Positions 7,758 to 16,236 of a stretch of DNA of 28,728 bases are shown here, piece by piece. Position numbers and translations under genes: made by a program. Below the pieces are notes generated by a model. The model ran no database searches and had not been told where the DNA came from. It was given only the letters and a program-made list of their open reading frames with translations. Source of the DNA: CAYPCH01 sp964409165. Its GTDB lineage: Bacteria > Bacillota > Clostridia > Acetivibrionales > Acetivibrionaceae. The stretch's first letter is position 1; the number at the start of each line of letters is the position of its first letter. Location: assembly GCA_964409165.1 (NCBI GenBank), contig CAYPCH010000040.1, positions 1 through 28,728 on the forward strand. Direction: 5' to 3'.

Positions 7758-8642
7758 TTATAAATTAAGAAATTCATATTTTCTTGACCACTCCTGTTTT
7801 TCACCTGGTGCCAAGTTTATCCCGATAAAAACTTCAGGACTAACCACATGAGTTGTTCCCCAAACAGCTACCATTTGAACTGGAAAATTGCTATATTCCC
7901 TGACTCCGACCTTTTGTGGTGTAAAGTTAAGTTCCCAGTAATGTTGGTCAATAGATGAGAATCCTAGAGGTCGGCAGTAAAAATCCTTCTCAGGTTGCTT
8001 ATTAAAGTGTAACTCATTATCTTTTAAATCCATGATTTCAGGTATTCCATCCAGTTTTATTTCATAAGGAAATTTTAGTATATATCCGGGACCAACAAAA
8101 TTATTATCTACCGAAATGAAATTATGACAGTATTCTTCGGTGGTTATCTGTTTGCTTCCGATGTTTTCGAGATAGTAATCGATTGTCAATATGTTGCTTT
8201 CAACAGATATGCTTTTTTTATAGACAAAAGCATAACCGTTGCATTCTGAAGGCTCTGATTTAAAAACCGCAGTATTGTAATCAGTGGCTATTCTAATATC
8301 AAAGGGTGAAACATCATATTTGTCAAAGAAGAAGTAGTCAGTTTCATCCGGTCTTGTCAAAAGACCTGTACCGATTTTTGGAAACTTATCGCCGGGTTTA
8401 GCTTCGTTATACCCAATCGGGGTATTGATTCCGAATTCGTTGCATAATCCACCCCCCCCCGAACCTTGACCAGGGGTAAGAGATTCAGATGTACAAAATG
8501 AGTGTTTGCTATCGAAAATAATTTTTGTAATAAAACCTGTCCAATCAAAGCGTGAGCCTTTGTACCAAGTTCCTGGGTGTTCAATTTCGACATACAATCT
8601 ATCATTTTTTATAACGATCGGTCTTTTAAGTTTATTATCCAT
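7758..8642 (-). CDS. Galactose mutarotase-like fold protein (aldose 1-epimerase related)
   Basis: 294 residues, soluble, no signal peptide. The pattern (opening IxNDRLYVEIEHPG, RFDWTGFI near 31, GLCNEFG near 65, EEYCHNFI near 170) resembles clostridial proteins with the aldose-epimerase beta-sandwich fold. H173 within CHNF is the likely counterpart of a conserved histidine. The substrate is unknown; a sugar is inferred only from the fold. AAGGAGG lies just upstream of ATG 8642 on the minus strand. Codons 61-65 contain a run of nine G on the coding strand, unusual in this AT-rich DNA. The gene is convergent with glnS. Confidence 0.7.
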   Translation of the reverse strand: MDNKLKRPIVIKNDRLYVEIEHPGTWYKGSRFDWTGFITKIIFDSKHSFCTSESLTPGQGSGGGGLCNEFGINTPIGYNEAKPGDKFPKIGTGLLTRPDETDYFFFDKYDVSPFDIRIATDYNTAVFKSEPSECNGYAFVYKKSISVESNILTIDYYLENIGSKQITTEEYCHNFISVDNNFVGPGYILKFPYEIKLDGIPEIMDLKDNELHFNKQPEKDFYCRPLGFSSIDQHYWELNFTPQKVGVREYSNFPVQMVAVWGTTHVVSPEVFIGINLAPGEKQEWSRKYEFLNL

Positions 8643-8757
8643 TTTTGTTCCTCCTTACTATAGAGACCTTATTGCAATTGTTATCTGCCTTTATAATAAC
8701 TGAATTATTCTACCATATCTGTTTCTTTATTTAAAGTATATTGCAATAATTAAATAA

Positions 8758-8800
8758 CTCAACTTTCCCACTTATAGTATTTTGGGGCTCTAGTTATTCT
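8758..8800. repeat. Family A one-ended (truncated) copy
   Basis: CTCAACTTTCCCAC followed by TTATAGTATTTTGGGGCTCT matches the end of the element at 16244 over about 40 bases. The similarity then decays and no opposite end is found, so this is a remnant. Confidence 0.75.
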
Positions 8801-8963
8801 TAAAATGTTTGTTGGCAGTATAATGTGTTTTTTAGGTTAAAGGGCTTTTTGCTGGTGTTATACAAGTTTATATGGCATTTATGGATACAATAACGTGTAG
8901 ACCTCAAGATGATAAAGTGTTAAAATAATTTTTAAATGTATAATAATAAAATAGATGCAAAAA

Positions 8964-8992
8964 TGGTTATATAGAAAAATAATTTTTGTGAT
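8964..8992 (+). repeat. Family C core fragment (upstream of aldo/keto reductase)
   Basis: The stretch ending AATTTTTGTGAT resembles the right half of the family C core at 5787-5821. It is short and AT-rich, so part of the match could be chance. Confidence 0.4.
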
Positions 8993-9052
8993 AAAATAAA
9001 AAATGTAGTGATAAAAATATATCATAGTATAAACAAGATGGAGGGCTAAAGT

Positions 9053-10180
9053 ATGAAATACAGTAAATTCGGCAATACCGGAGTTCAAATATCAAGGCTA
9101 GGATTCGGATGCATGAGGTTACCGATGATAAGAGTTAATGATACTGAAGTTGTAGATGAGGATAAGACTGTACATATGCTAAGAAGAGCGTATGAGCTTG
9201 GTGTGAACTACTATGATACAGCATACTTTTACTGCGAGAACATGAGTGAAAATGTTCTGGGAAAGGCTTTAAAGGGCATAAGGGATAAAGTAAATGTGTC
9301 AACAAAATGTCCGAGCCACCTTGTAAAAAAAGAAGGTGACTATAGAAGGTTTCTTGAAGAGCAACTTTCAAGGCTTGATATGGATTGTGTTGACTTTTAT
9401 CATTTTCATGGGATAAGCTATAAGAGCTTCACTGATATAGACAAGAAAACAAAGTGGCTGAATGAAGCTTACAAGGCGAAGGAAGAAGGGCTAATTAAGC
9501 ATATATCATTTTCATTTCACGACAAACCGGAGAACATGATTAAACTTGTAGACTTGGGGGTATTTGAATCAGTACTTTGCCAGTATAATATTATAGACAG
9601 AAGCAATGAGAAGGCTATTGCACATGCAAAATCAAAAGGTCTTGGAGTAGTAATAATGGGACCTGTAGGAGGAGGAAAGGTTTCCGGGCTTCCTAAAGAT
9701 CTGGCAAAAAAGCTTGGTGTGGAAGTTAACAGTAACGCCGATCTTGCTTTAAGGTTTGTTTTGTCAAATCAGGATATTGATTGTGCTCTTTCAGGTATGG
9801 GAAGTATCGAAATGGTTGAAGAGAATTGCAGTACAGCATCAAACGGCGATCCGTTGTCTCAAAAAGAAATAGAAGCTATTAATAAAATGATGGAAGAGAA
9901 CAAGAAGCTTTCGGAACTTTATTGCACAGGATGTTCATATTGTATGCCCTGTCCGGAAAAAGTTAATATTCCGCACATATTCAGTATGATGAATTATTAT
10001 AAAATTTATGGAATTCTGGATTTTTCTAAAAACGGATATGCTGAAATTGGCACAAACCAATGGGTCGAAGGAAAAAGAGCAGATGCATGTATTGAATGTG
10101 GCATATGCGAAACTAAATGTCCACAAAAAATTAAAATACGTGAACAGCTTAAGGAAAGTCATAAGGCATTATCCGTTTAA
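9053..10180 (+). CDS. Aldo/keto reductase with C-terminal two-cluster ferredoxin-like domain
   Basis: NAD(P)H-dependent oxidoreductase of the AKR superfamily; substrate unknown. The TIM barrel spans about 1-275 and includes GFGCMRLP near 18, the catalytic D55 and Y60 (YDTAYFY), K85 and a histidine near 117. The C-terminal part has two [4Fe-4S] motifs: C291, C294, C297 and P-flanked C300, then C346, C349, C352 and C356. This clostridial AKR type is usually annotated as iron-sulfur aldo/keto reductase. ATG 9053 has GGAGGG eight bases upstream. It leads a probable three-gene operon with the next two genes (gaps of 56 and 31 bp). Confidence 0.93.
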   Translation: MKYSKFGNTGVQISRLGFGCMRLPMIRVNDTEVVDEDKTVHMLRRAYELGVNYYDTAYFYCENMSENVLGKALKGIRDKVNVSTKCPSHLVKKEGDYRRFLEEQLSRLDMDCVDFYHFHGISYKSFTDIDKKTKWLNEAYKAKEEGLIKHISFSFHDKPENMIKLVDLGVFESVLCQYNIIDRSNEKAIAHAKSKGLGVVIMGPVGGGKVSGLPKDLAKKLGVEVNSNADLALRFVLSNQDIDCALSGMGSIEMVEENCSTASNGDPLSQKEIEAINKMMEENKKLSELYCTGCSYCMPCPEKVNIPHIFSMMNYYKIYGILDFSKNGYAEIGTNQWVEGKRADACIECGICETKCPQKIKIREQLKESHKALSV

Positions 10181-10236
10181 GAGTACTGAAAATACAACTT
10201 TTGATGTAGAAGCTGTTGAATATGGAGGAACAAATA

Positions 10237-11127
10237 TTGAGCCGTAAATTTGCCGATAACCACAATATAGCTTACATGGTTAAGGAAGGTGTTGAATTTA
10301 TACAATTTAACAACCTAAGGAAGTACAGTGATGTCATTACTCATTGTTTTACCACTAGGAAAGGCGGAGTGAGTAAAGGGGAGTATGAATCCTTGAATAT
10401 GGCTTTACATAAAAAAGATGACATGGACAGTGTTGTTGAGAATTATAAAAGAGTTGCTAAAGCTTTAAGCTTGGACATAGACAATATGGTTTTGTCCAAT
10501 CAGGTGCATGATAGTAAAATTTACATTGCGAAAAGAAACGACAGAGGAAAGGGCATAATTGGCTCAAGTGATATAAAAGGTTTTGATGGACTTGTAACAA
10601 ATGAAGAGAATGTTGTGCTGGTTACATTTTTTGCTGATTGTGTGCCGGTGTTTTTGTTTGACCCTGTTAAAAAAGTGATTGGTCTTGTTCACTCAGGTTG
10701 GAAAGGGACAGTCAAGGAGATTTCAAAAGAGGCTTTAAAGAAAATGAACCAGGAATTCGGTTGTGATTACAGAGATATTGAGGCAGCAATTGGTCCTTCT
10801 ATTGGAAAATGTTGCTTTGAAGTCGGGAAAGAGGTTGCTGAAGAGTTTGAAGTTGAACTGGACTGGTTCAAAGAAGCTATAAGAGAAAGTAGTATAAAAA
10901 ATCAAGAATGCTACATAAGTGAAAAAAACGGAAAGTGGTTTATAGATCTTCCGCTGGTAATTAAGAAAACTCTTCTTAATCAGGGAATGGATGAGGAAAA
11001 TATAGTTTTAAGTGGTATATGTACTAAATGTAACAAGGATGTGTTTTTTTCTCATAGAGGTGATATGGGTAAAACAGGTACCCTTGCAGGAATAATGCAG
11101 ATAAACAGTTTGTTGCAAAATATATAG
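10237..11127 (+). CDS. pgeF: PgeF/YfiH (YlmD) laccase-domain protein, purine nucleoside phosphorylase family
   Basis: Family once called polyphenol oxidase/laccase domain, now known to have purine nucleoside phosphorylase and related activity (LACC1 homologues) and linked to peptidoglycan editing in E. coli. The metal ligands are visible: H91 (NQVHD), C135 (ADCVP) and H152 (VHSGWKG). Other family motifs are FTTRKGGVS, AAIGPSIGKCCFEVG and SHRGDMGKTG. TTG 10237 is chosen because GGAGGA (10224-10229) lies seven bases upstream; longer starts would overlap that site. 296 residues, slightly longer than the usual 250-280 because of an N-terminal extension of about 30 residues. It lies 56 bp after the reductase. 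Confidence 0.92.
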   Translation: MSRKFADNHNIAYMVKEGVEFIQFNNLRKYSDVITHCFTTRKGGVSKGEYESLNMALHKKDDMDSVVENYKRVAKALSLDIDNMVLSNQVHDSKIYIAKRNDRGKGIIGSSDIKGFDGLVTNEENVVLVTFFADCVPVFLFDPVKKVIGLVHSGWKGTVKEISKEALKKMNQEFGCDYRDIEAAIGPSIGKCCFEVGKEVAEEFEVELDWFKEAIRESSIKNQECYISEKNGKWFIDLPLVIKKTLLNQGMDEENIVLSGICTKCNKDVFFSHRGDMGKTGTLAGIMQINSLLQNI

Positions 11128-11158
11128 TAAGAAGAATTGCATATGGGGAGAGATAAAC

Positions 11159-12829
11159 TTGATAAGAAAATCCTTTGTGATTGTTTTTGTTTTAATAATA
11201 AACATGGTTATGGTGTCATGCAGTATAATGGAGGAGCCTTTAAAAAAGACCGATGAAGGAAATGAAAACATATTTATGGGCAGCAATATGGATGACATAC
11301 TTGATACGGGTCCCATAAAAGGTGGTATATTAAAACTTTTTTCTACAGCTCCCGATACCTTGAATCCTATAATTACAAAGAATTCCTTTATAAAGGATTA
11401 CAGCTGTTTTGTATATGAAAGCCTTGTTGTACTGGACAAATCTCAGAGACCTGTTCCGTTGCTTGCAGAAAGCTGGACTGTGTCTGATGACGGGCTTGAG
11501 TGGACATTTAATTTGAGAAAAGATGTTTATTGGCATGATAACATCCCGTTTTCGGCAGAAGATGTGGAGTTTACTATGAATATGATACTTGATACGTCAA
11601 TTGATAGTATATATAAACCCAATATACAGAAAATAAGCACTTTTTCTGCAGTGGATTTTAATACATTTAGAATAACTCTCAACAGTCCCAATTCTTTTAC
11701 AGCAGAGCAGATGACTTTTCCGATTATTCCTAAGCACTACTTTTTAGGTGAAGATATTTTATCTACCGATAAGAATTTTAAACCAGTTGGAACTGGACCG
11801 TTCCAATTTACTGAGTATAAAGAGAATGAATATATTAAGATGAAAAACAATGAAAAATGGTGGAAAGGTAAAACAGTTAACGATAGCGAGCTTACCCTTC
11901 CGTATATTATAGAAGTGGATATTAGAATATTTGACAAGAATTACTCAGTAGCAAATGCTTTTCAGTCAAAGGATGTGGATATCATTACTGTAGACAGGGA
12001 AGGATGGACAAGATACAGTGGAAGATCTGATGTTACAATAAAAAGGTATCCTGGAAACAAGTTTGAATTTATTTCTTTTAATTTATCAAACCGTATTCTT
12101 CAGGAAAAGGAAGTAAGAAAAGCTATAGCATACACTGTAGATAAATTACAGATAATAAGCAAAGTAATGCATGGGGAGGCTTTTGTATCCGATATTCCAG
12201 TTATACCCGATACATGGTTGAATGATACAAAAATACTGACTTATGAAGTTAACAGGGAAAAAGCAAGGCAAATACTTACAGATGCAGGTTGGGCGGATAA
12301 TAACGGGATTATGTATAAAAAAATAAATGGTGTAAGTACTCCTCTCAGGCTTGAAATGCTCGTTAATGATGATAACGATACCAGATTGGAAGTTGCTGAG
12401 GAAATCAAAAACCAACTGAGTGAAATAGGGGCACAGATTAATATCAAACCGTTAAAATGGGATGACGAGCTTAAGAGTATAAATACCGGCAAGTATGACA
12501 TGGCATTTTTAGGATTAGCTGTTTCATCCATACCAGATGTTTCTTTTTTGTATTCGTCAGCTCAAATAGGAACTGGTTTTAATATTGCAGGGTACAAAAG
12601 CGAAGCAGTGGATTCGTATCTAAATATTATATTGTCTGAGATGGACAATACAAGAAAAAAGGCAATGTTTTTGAATATGATGCAAATTATATATGACGAT
12701 ATGCCATATCTAGGACTTTATTTTTATAAAGATGCTGTAATTTACAACAAGAAAATTAGGGGGGAGTTCAATCCAAATAACTGGAGTAAGTACGATGATT
12801 TCACAAGATGGTATATACCTCCTGTTTAG
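11159..12829 (+). CDS. Peptide/oligopeptide ABC-transporter-type solute-binding lipoprotein (SBP family 5)
   Basis: Secreted, lipid-anchored binding protein of the OppA/DppA type. A hydrophobic signal runs to C21 (MVSC, an imperfect lipobox), then comes an acidic linker. The mature part opens GGILKLFSTAPDTLNPI and contains the family signature AESWTVSDDGLEWTFNLRKD near 100. Domain motifs continue to the end, so the 556 residues appear complete. TTG 11159 has GGGGAGAG about seven bases upstream. No permease or ATPase gene lies nearby, so it is an orphan binding protein; it might recruit a transporter encoded elsewhere or act as a sensor. lspA, which processes such lipoproteins, follows 132 bp later. 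Confidence 0.92.
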   Translation: MIRKSFVIVFVLIINMVMVSCSIMEEPLKKTDEGNENIFMGSNMDDILDTGPIKGGILKLFSTAPDTLNPIITKNSFIKDYSCFVYESLVVLDKSQRPVPLLAESWTVSDDGLEWTFNLRKDVYWHDNIPFSAEDVEFTMNMILDTSIDSIYKPNIQKISTFSAVDFNTFRITLNSPNSFTAEQMTFPIIPKHYFLGEDILSTDKNFKPVGTGPFQFTEYKENEYIKMKNNEKWWKGKTVNDSELTLPYIIEVDIRIFDKNYSVANAFQSKDVDIITVDREGWTRYSGRSDVTIKRYPGNKFEFISFNLSNRILQEKEVRKAIAYTVDKLQIISKVMHGEAFVSDIPVIPDTWLNDTKILTYEVNREKARQILTDAGWADNNGIMYKKINGVSTPLRLEMLVNDDNDTRLEVAEEIKNQLSEIGAQINIKPLKWDDELKSINTGKYDMAFLGLAVSSIPDVSFLYSSAQIGTGFNIAGYKSEAVDSYLNIILSEMDNTRKKAMFLNMMQIIYDDMPYLGLYFYKDAVIYNKKIRGEFNPNNWSKYDDFTRWYIPPV

Positions 12830-12903
12830 AAGTGGTAATAAGTGGAATATACAAGCTTTACAATTCCGTCATTTGCATATATAATGTGTATTACTCAAAA
12901 ATT

Positions 12904-12932
12904 TTGCCTCTTTTGTTTCATTTCAAGAGGTC
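12904..12932 (-). repeat. Family B first hairpin, solitary degenerate copy
   Basis: GCCTCTT, then GTTTCATTTCAAGAGGTC, is the reverse-complement form of the first family B hairpin with a few changes and a shorter loop. The second hairpin is absent. It lies 30 bp before lspA. Confidence 0.65.
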
Positions 12933-12961
12933 TAATAAAAAACTGAAAGGGTAACACTTAC

Positions 12962-13417
12962 ATGATCTGGGTAATTATTATAGTACTGATTGTTGCTGTT
13001 GACCAGCTGGCTAAATTGTTAATAATAAATAATATAGAATTTGGAAACAGTATACCTGTAATCGAAAATTTCTTTTACATTGCCCATTGGCAGAATAAAG
13101 GAGCTGCATGGGGGTTAATGCAGAACGGCAGGTTGTTTTTTATTCCTGCAACTATAGTTATCTCAATAGTTTTAGTCAGGTTTTTGTATAAATATGACAA
13201 TGTGCTATTAAGAACCTCTATTTCGATGATTTTAGGCGGAGCTATCGGAAATTTGATTGATCGGATTGCAAGGTCGGGAGGTGTAGTAGATTTTCTTGAT
13301 TTTTATATAGGTTCATATCACTTTCCAACATTTAATGTTGCAGATTCGTTTATAGTTATAGGTACGTTCCTATTGGCATATTATATGCTTTTTGTATATA
13401 AGGAAAAAACGGATTAA
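12962..13417 (+). CDS. lspA: Lipoprotein signal peptidase (signal peptidase II)
   Basis: Aspartic protease of the cytoplasmic membrane that cuts signal peptides from prolipoproteins. 151 residues with four membrane helices (about 2-21, 57-75, 83-103 and 128-147). Family boxes: VDQLAK near 13, QNKGAAWGL near 44, and the catalytic aspartates D100 (GNLIDR) and D128 (NVADS). ATG 12962 has an AAAGGG ribosome site about 11 bases upstream. rluD follows after 23 bp; lspA-rluD is a conserved Firmicute pair. Confidence 0.97.
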   Translation: MIWVIIIVLIVAVDQLAKLLIINNIEFGNSIPVIENFFYIAHWQNKGAAWGLMQNGRLFFIPATIVISIVLVRFLYKYDNVLLRTSISMILGGAIGNLIDRIARSGGVVDFLDFYIGSYHFPTFNVADSFIVIGTFLLAYYMLFVYKEKTD

Positions 13418-13440
13418 AGGCAGGAAGCACAGGTACAATT

Positions 13441-14355
13441 ATGGAAGAGACAAGATTTATTGGCAGTGAAAATGGAATAAGGATTGATGCATGGGTTGCC
13501 AAGATGCTGACCGGTCATTCAAGGTCGTATATTCAAAAGCTTTTAACTGAAGGGCTTATCAAGGTTAACGGCAAATCTGTAAAATCAAATTATAAAGTCA
13601 GGGAAGGTGATGAGATTGTTGTTACTATTCCTGACCCTGAACCTCTTGATGTTGCAGTTGAAAACATTCCTATACCTATTTTGTACGAGGATGAAGATAT
13701 TGTTGTTGTGGATAAACCGAAGGGCATGGTGGTACATCCGGCTGCTGGCAATTACAGCGGAACTTTGGTTAATGCCTTATTAGGATATTGCAGGAACGAA
13801 TTATCCGACATAAACGGAGTAATAAGGCCTGGTATTGTACATCGTTTGGACAAAGACACTTCTGGAGTTCTTGTCGTTGCCAAAAATAATTCAGCTCATG
13901 AGAATCTGTCTTCAAAGCTAAAGGATCATGATATTAAAAGAATGTATAATGCTGTTGTTCATGGTGTTATAAGAGAAGAATCCGGCAAAATTGACGCACC
14001 GATTGGAAGACATCCGGTTGACCGAAAGAAGATGGCTGTCAATACGAAAAATGGAAGAAAAGCAGTAACTTATTTCAAAGTAATTGAAAGGTTTAAGGAC
14101 TCGACTTTTGTGCAAATAACACTTGAAACAGGAAGAACACATCAAATACGAGTCCATATGTCATACATAGGTTATCCTGTTATCGGAGATTCGGTGTATG
14201 GAAGAAAAAGCAATAGGTTTGGAATTGAAGGTCAGACCCTTCATGCAAAAGTGTTGGGATTTATGCACCCTGCAAAGAACAGTTACATGGAATTTGAATC
14301 AGACTTACCGCTGTATTTTAAAGAACTTTTGTCAAAATTAAGGGAAAGTCTATAG
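13441..14355 (+). CDS. rluD: RluA-family 23S rRNA pseudouridine synthase (RluD-like)
   Basis: Converts specific uridines of rRNA to pseudouridine. An N-terminal S4 RNA-binding domain (about 14-62) is followed by the catalytic domain with the family motif HRLDKDTSG, where D137 is the nucleophile. Other motifs are VVDKPKGMVVHPA near 88 and LETGRTHQIRVHM near 227. 304 residues is normal. Membership of the RluD/YlyB branch is inferred from the S4 domain and the linkage to lspA; the target position is not shown by sequence. Confidence 0.93.
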   Translation: MEETRFIGSENGIRIDAWVAKMLTGHSRSYIQKLLTEGLIKVNGKSVKSNYKVREGDEIVVTIPDPEPLDVAVENIPIPILYEDEDIVVVDKPKGMVVHPAAGNYSGTLVNALLGYCRNELSDINGVIRPGIVHRLDKDTSGVLVVAKNNSAHENLSSKLKDHDIKRMYNAVVHGVIREESGKIDAPIGRHPVDRKKMAVNTKNGRKAVTYFKVIERFKDSTFVQITLETGRTHQIRVHMSYIGYPVIGDSVYGRKSNRFGIEGQTLHAKVLGFMHPAKNSYMEFESDLPLYFKELLSKLRESL

Positions 14356-14406
14356 GGGATTCTTTTAGGTTTTCAGACTTTTCAACTTTTTTTGAATTTT
14401 TTGTTC

Positions 14407-14435
14407 TTTTCAATTGAAATATAATATGTTATAAT
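14407..14435 (+). promoter_or_regulatory. Candidate sigma-A promoter of the SCIFF peptide gene
   Basis: TTTTCA (14407-14412), 17 bases and TATAAT (14430-14435) lie 34 bp before the start codon. A second TATAAT is at 14420-14425 without a good -35. The peptide gene therefore probably starts its own transcript after rluD. Confidence 0.5.
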
Positions 14436-14469
14436 TATTGCTGTAAATTTTACTTTAGGAGGAAATCAT

Positions 14470-14610
14470 ATGAAGCATATAAAAGTATTAAACGGTTCTA
14501 CATTGAAAGATAGTATGAAAAAGGGTGGATGCGGTGAATGCCAGACTTCCTGTCAGTCAGCTTGCAAGACTTCATGTACTGTAGCAAACCAGAGCTGTGA
14601 AAAGAAATAA
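14470..14610 (+). CDS. SCIFF ranthipeptide precursor (six cysteines in forty-five residues)
   Basis: 46-residue RiPP precursor. The leader MKHIKVLNGS is the near-invariant SCIFF start and is followed by a Cys-rich core with exactly six cysteines: C21, C24, C28, C32, C36 and C43. In the C. thermocellum homologue CteA a thioether joins Cys32 to Thr37, and both residues are at the same positions here. GGAGG lies seven bases before ATG 14470. The maturase gene follows after 277 bp, separated by a terminator and family B repeats. The mature product's role is not settled; quorum-sensing-like functions have been proposed for clostridial ranthipeptides. No dedicated peptidase or exporter is adjacent. 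Confidence 0.97.
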   Translation: MKHIKVLNGSTLKDSMKKGGCGECQTSCQSACKTSCTVANQSCEKK

Positions 14611-14684
14611 TAAGCTGAGGACTTTTTTCAGGGTCTTCGTACAAAAGAACAGATTATTTTATAGATCAAGGAAATGTTTATAAG

Positions 14685-14722
14685 GTGGAAAGTGAAAGAA
14701 AGGTTTCGCTTTCTACTTTTTT
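14685..14722 (+). terminator. Intrinsic terminator between SCIFF peptide and maturase
   Basis: A 13-bp stem with two G-U pairs (14685-14697 against 14704-14716), a six-base loop and six T (14717-14722). It should give excess peptide transcript over maturase transcript by partial read-through, or else the maturase has its own promoter. A family B repeat starts inside the T run. Confidence 0.8.
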
Positions 14723-14783
14723 AGGTCTCTTGGAGTGAAATGAAAGAGGCAAAACTGAGTACCCTCGATGGGTACTCAGTTTT
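14722..14783 (+). repeat. Family B double-hairpin element, copy at 14722
   Basis: Starts TAGGTCTCTTGGAGTGAAAT. The first hairpin is GGTCTCTT...AAGAGGC; the second is a perfect AAAACTGAGTACCC / GGGTACTCAGTTTT stem with a CTCGA-type loop. This is the best-formed copy in the window. The T-rich 3' end could make it a second terminator. Confidence 0.85.
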
Positions 14784-14790
14784 ATTGATT

Positions 14791-14835
14791 AGGTATTTTG
14801 AGAAGCGAAATTGAGCATCCTCGATGAGTGTGAAA
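14791..14835 (+). repeat. Degenerate second family B copy before the maturase gene
   Basis: AGGTATTTTGAGAAGCGAAA, then TTGAGCATCCTCGATGAGTG, aligns in order to a shortened family B element. Hairpin pairing is mostly lost. It ends about 50 bp before the maturase start. Confidence 0.5.
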
Positions 14836-14887
14836 TATTTTGTGGATTTATTTTAAAAAAATGTATTTTGAAGTTGGGAGAATTAGC

Positions 14888-16234
14888 ATGATTCATAAAT
14901 TTTCATTGTTCGGCACCAATATTGTAGTTGATGTAAATAGTGGTGCTGTGCATGTCTTTGATGATATATCCTATAAAATATTGGATTATTATAAAGATTC
15001 AAATTCGGACAGGATTATATCAATTCTGTCGGACAAGTACGATAAGAAAGATATTGAAGAAGCATTAAGTGAGATTGAAAGCCTTATTGAAAATGGAATG
15101 CTTTTCACAGAGGATCCTTACAGGGATTATGTATCTGTTTCTAACAGAAAATCTGTTGTGAAAGCTCTGTGTCTTCATATATGCCATGACTGCAATTTGA
15201 GATGCAGGTATTGTTTTGCGTCTACCGGCAACTTTGGCGGACAAAGAACAATGATGAGCACACAAATAGGTAAAAAAGCAATAGACTTTCTGATAACGGA
15301 GTCACAAAACCGCAGAAATTTGGAAGTTGATTTCTTTGGCGGGGAACCCATGATGAATTTTGATGTTGTAAAAGAAATTGTAGCTTATGCAAGGGGAAAA
15401 GAAGAGCAATATAATAAAAGATTTAGGTTTACAATTACTACAAATGGACTTTTGTTAAATGAAGAGAATATGAAATATATAAACGAAAACATGCAGAATG
15501 TAGTTCTTAGTATTGACGGAAGGGAAGAAACAAATGATAAAATGAGATTCAGGATTGACGGTACAGGCTGTTATAAGGATATAATGCCTAAATTCAAGTT
15601 CATGGCAGAGTCCAGAAATCAGGACAACTACTATGTAAGAGGAACTTTTACAAGAGAAAACCTTGATTTTTCAAAAGATGTCCTTCATCTTGCAGACCAA
15701 GGTTTTGAACAGATATCTGTAGAACCAGTGGTTGCGGCAAAGGATACTGGTTTTGATATTAGGGGGGAAGACCTTCCGGTTATTTTCAAAGAGTATGAAA
15801 GACTTGCTTTTGATATAGTGGAAAGAAGAAAGAAAGAAAAAGGCTTTAACTTCTTTCATTTTATGCTGGACTTATCCCAGGGACCTTGTATAATTAAAAG
15901 ACTCAGCGGATGCGGTTCGGGACATGAATATCTTGCGGTTACTCCTGAGGGCGATTTGTATCCATGTCATCAGTTTGTTGGAGATGAAAAGTTCAGAATG
16001 GGCAATGTGGTTGACGGAATACAAAATAGAGATATTCAGAATAGTTTTAAGAATTCCAATATCTACACCAAGGATGAGTGCGGAAAATGCTGGGCAAGAT
16101 TTTACTGTAGTGGCGGATGTGCTGCAAATTCATATCAGTTTCATAATGATATAAATAAACCCTATAAGGTAGGTTGTGAGCTTGAAAAGAAAAGAGTTGA
16201 ATGCGCTTTATGGGTAAAGGCTCAGGAGATTTAA
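14888..16234 (+). CDS. Radical-SAM SPASM maturase of the SCIFF peptide (CteB-like)
   Basis: Forms thioether crosslinks in the SCIFF peptide using S-adenosylmethionine and iron-sulfur clusters. Residues 1-90 form a PqqD-like RiPP recognition element, opening MIHKFSLFGTNIVVDVNSGA, which is typical of this family. The radical-SAM motif is C102-x3-C106-x2-C109, followed by GGEP near 141. The C-terminal SPASM/twitch region supplies cysteines for auxiliary clusters: C334, C342, C360, C398, C401, C407, C411 and C430. 448 residues, the same size class as CteB. ATG 14888 is chosen over an upstream start at 14840, because GGGAGA precedes it by about seven bases and the N-terminus then matches the family. 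Confidence 0.96.
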   Translation: MIHKFSLFGTNIVVDVNSGAVHVFDDISYKILDYYKDSNSDRIISILSDKYDKKDIEEALSEIESLIENGMLFTEDPYRDYVSVSNRKSVVKALCLHICHDCNLRCRYCFASTGNFGGQRTMMSTQIGKKAIDFLITESQNRRNLEVDFFGGEPMMNFDVVKEIVAYARGKEEQYNKRFRFTITTNGLLLNEENMKYINENMQNVVLSIDGREETNDKMRFRIDGTGCYKDIMPKFKFMAESRNQDNYYVRGTFTRENLDFSKDVLHLADQGFEQISVEPVVAAKDTGFDIRGEDLPVIFKEYERLAFDIVERRKKEKGFNFFHFMLDLSQGPCIIKRLSGCGSGHEYLAVTPEGDLYPCHQFVGDEKFRMGNVVDGIQNRDIQNSFKNSNIYTKDECGKCWARFYCSGGCAANSYQFHNDINKPYKVGCELEKKRVECALWVKAQEI

Positions 16235-16236
16235 GG

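Larger units (their letters stand above)
8643..9052. other. Divergent intergenic region between mutarotase-like and reductase genes
   Basis: 410 bp, very AT-rich, must hold promoters for both flanking genes. It contains a one-ended family A copy (8758-8800) and a family C core fragment (8964-8992). No open frame with a ribosome site was seen. A possible but weak -35/-10 pair, TTGTGA (8986-8991), 17 bases and TGATAA (9009-9014), precedes the reductase. Confidence 0.6.

Noticed and set aside
8980..9000. Rex or CRP-like operator (TTGTGA, TGTGAT)
   Set aside because: The matching second half-site at the required spacing is absent; in family C the halves face outward.
10008..10247. 79-codon + strand frame overlapping the reductase end
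   Set aside because: Out of frame with the ferredoxin-like cysteines of the real gene; no ribosome site.
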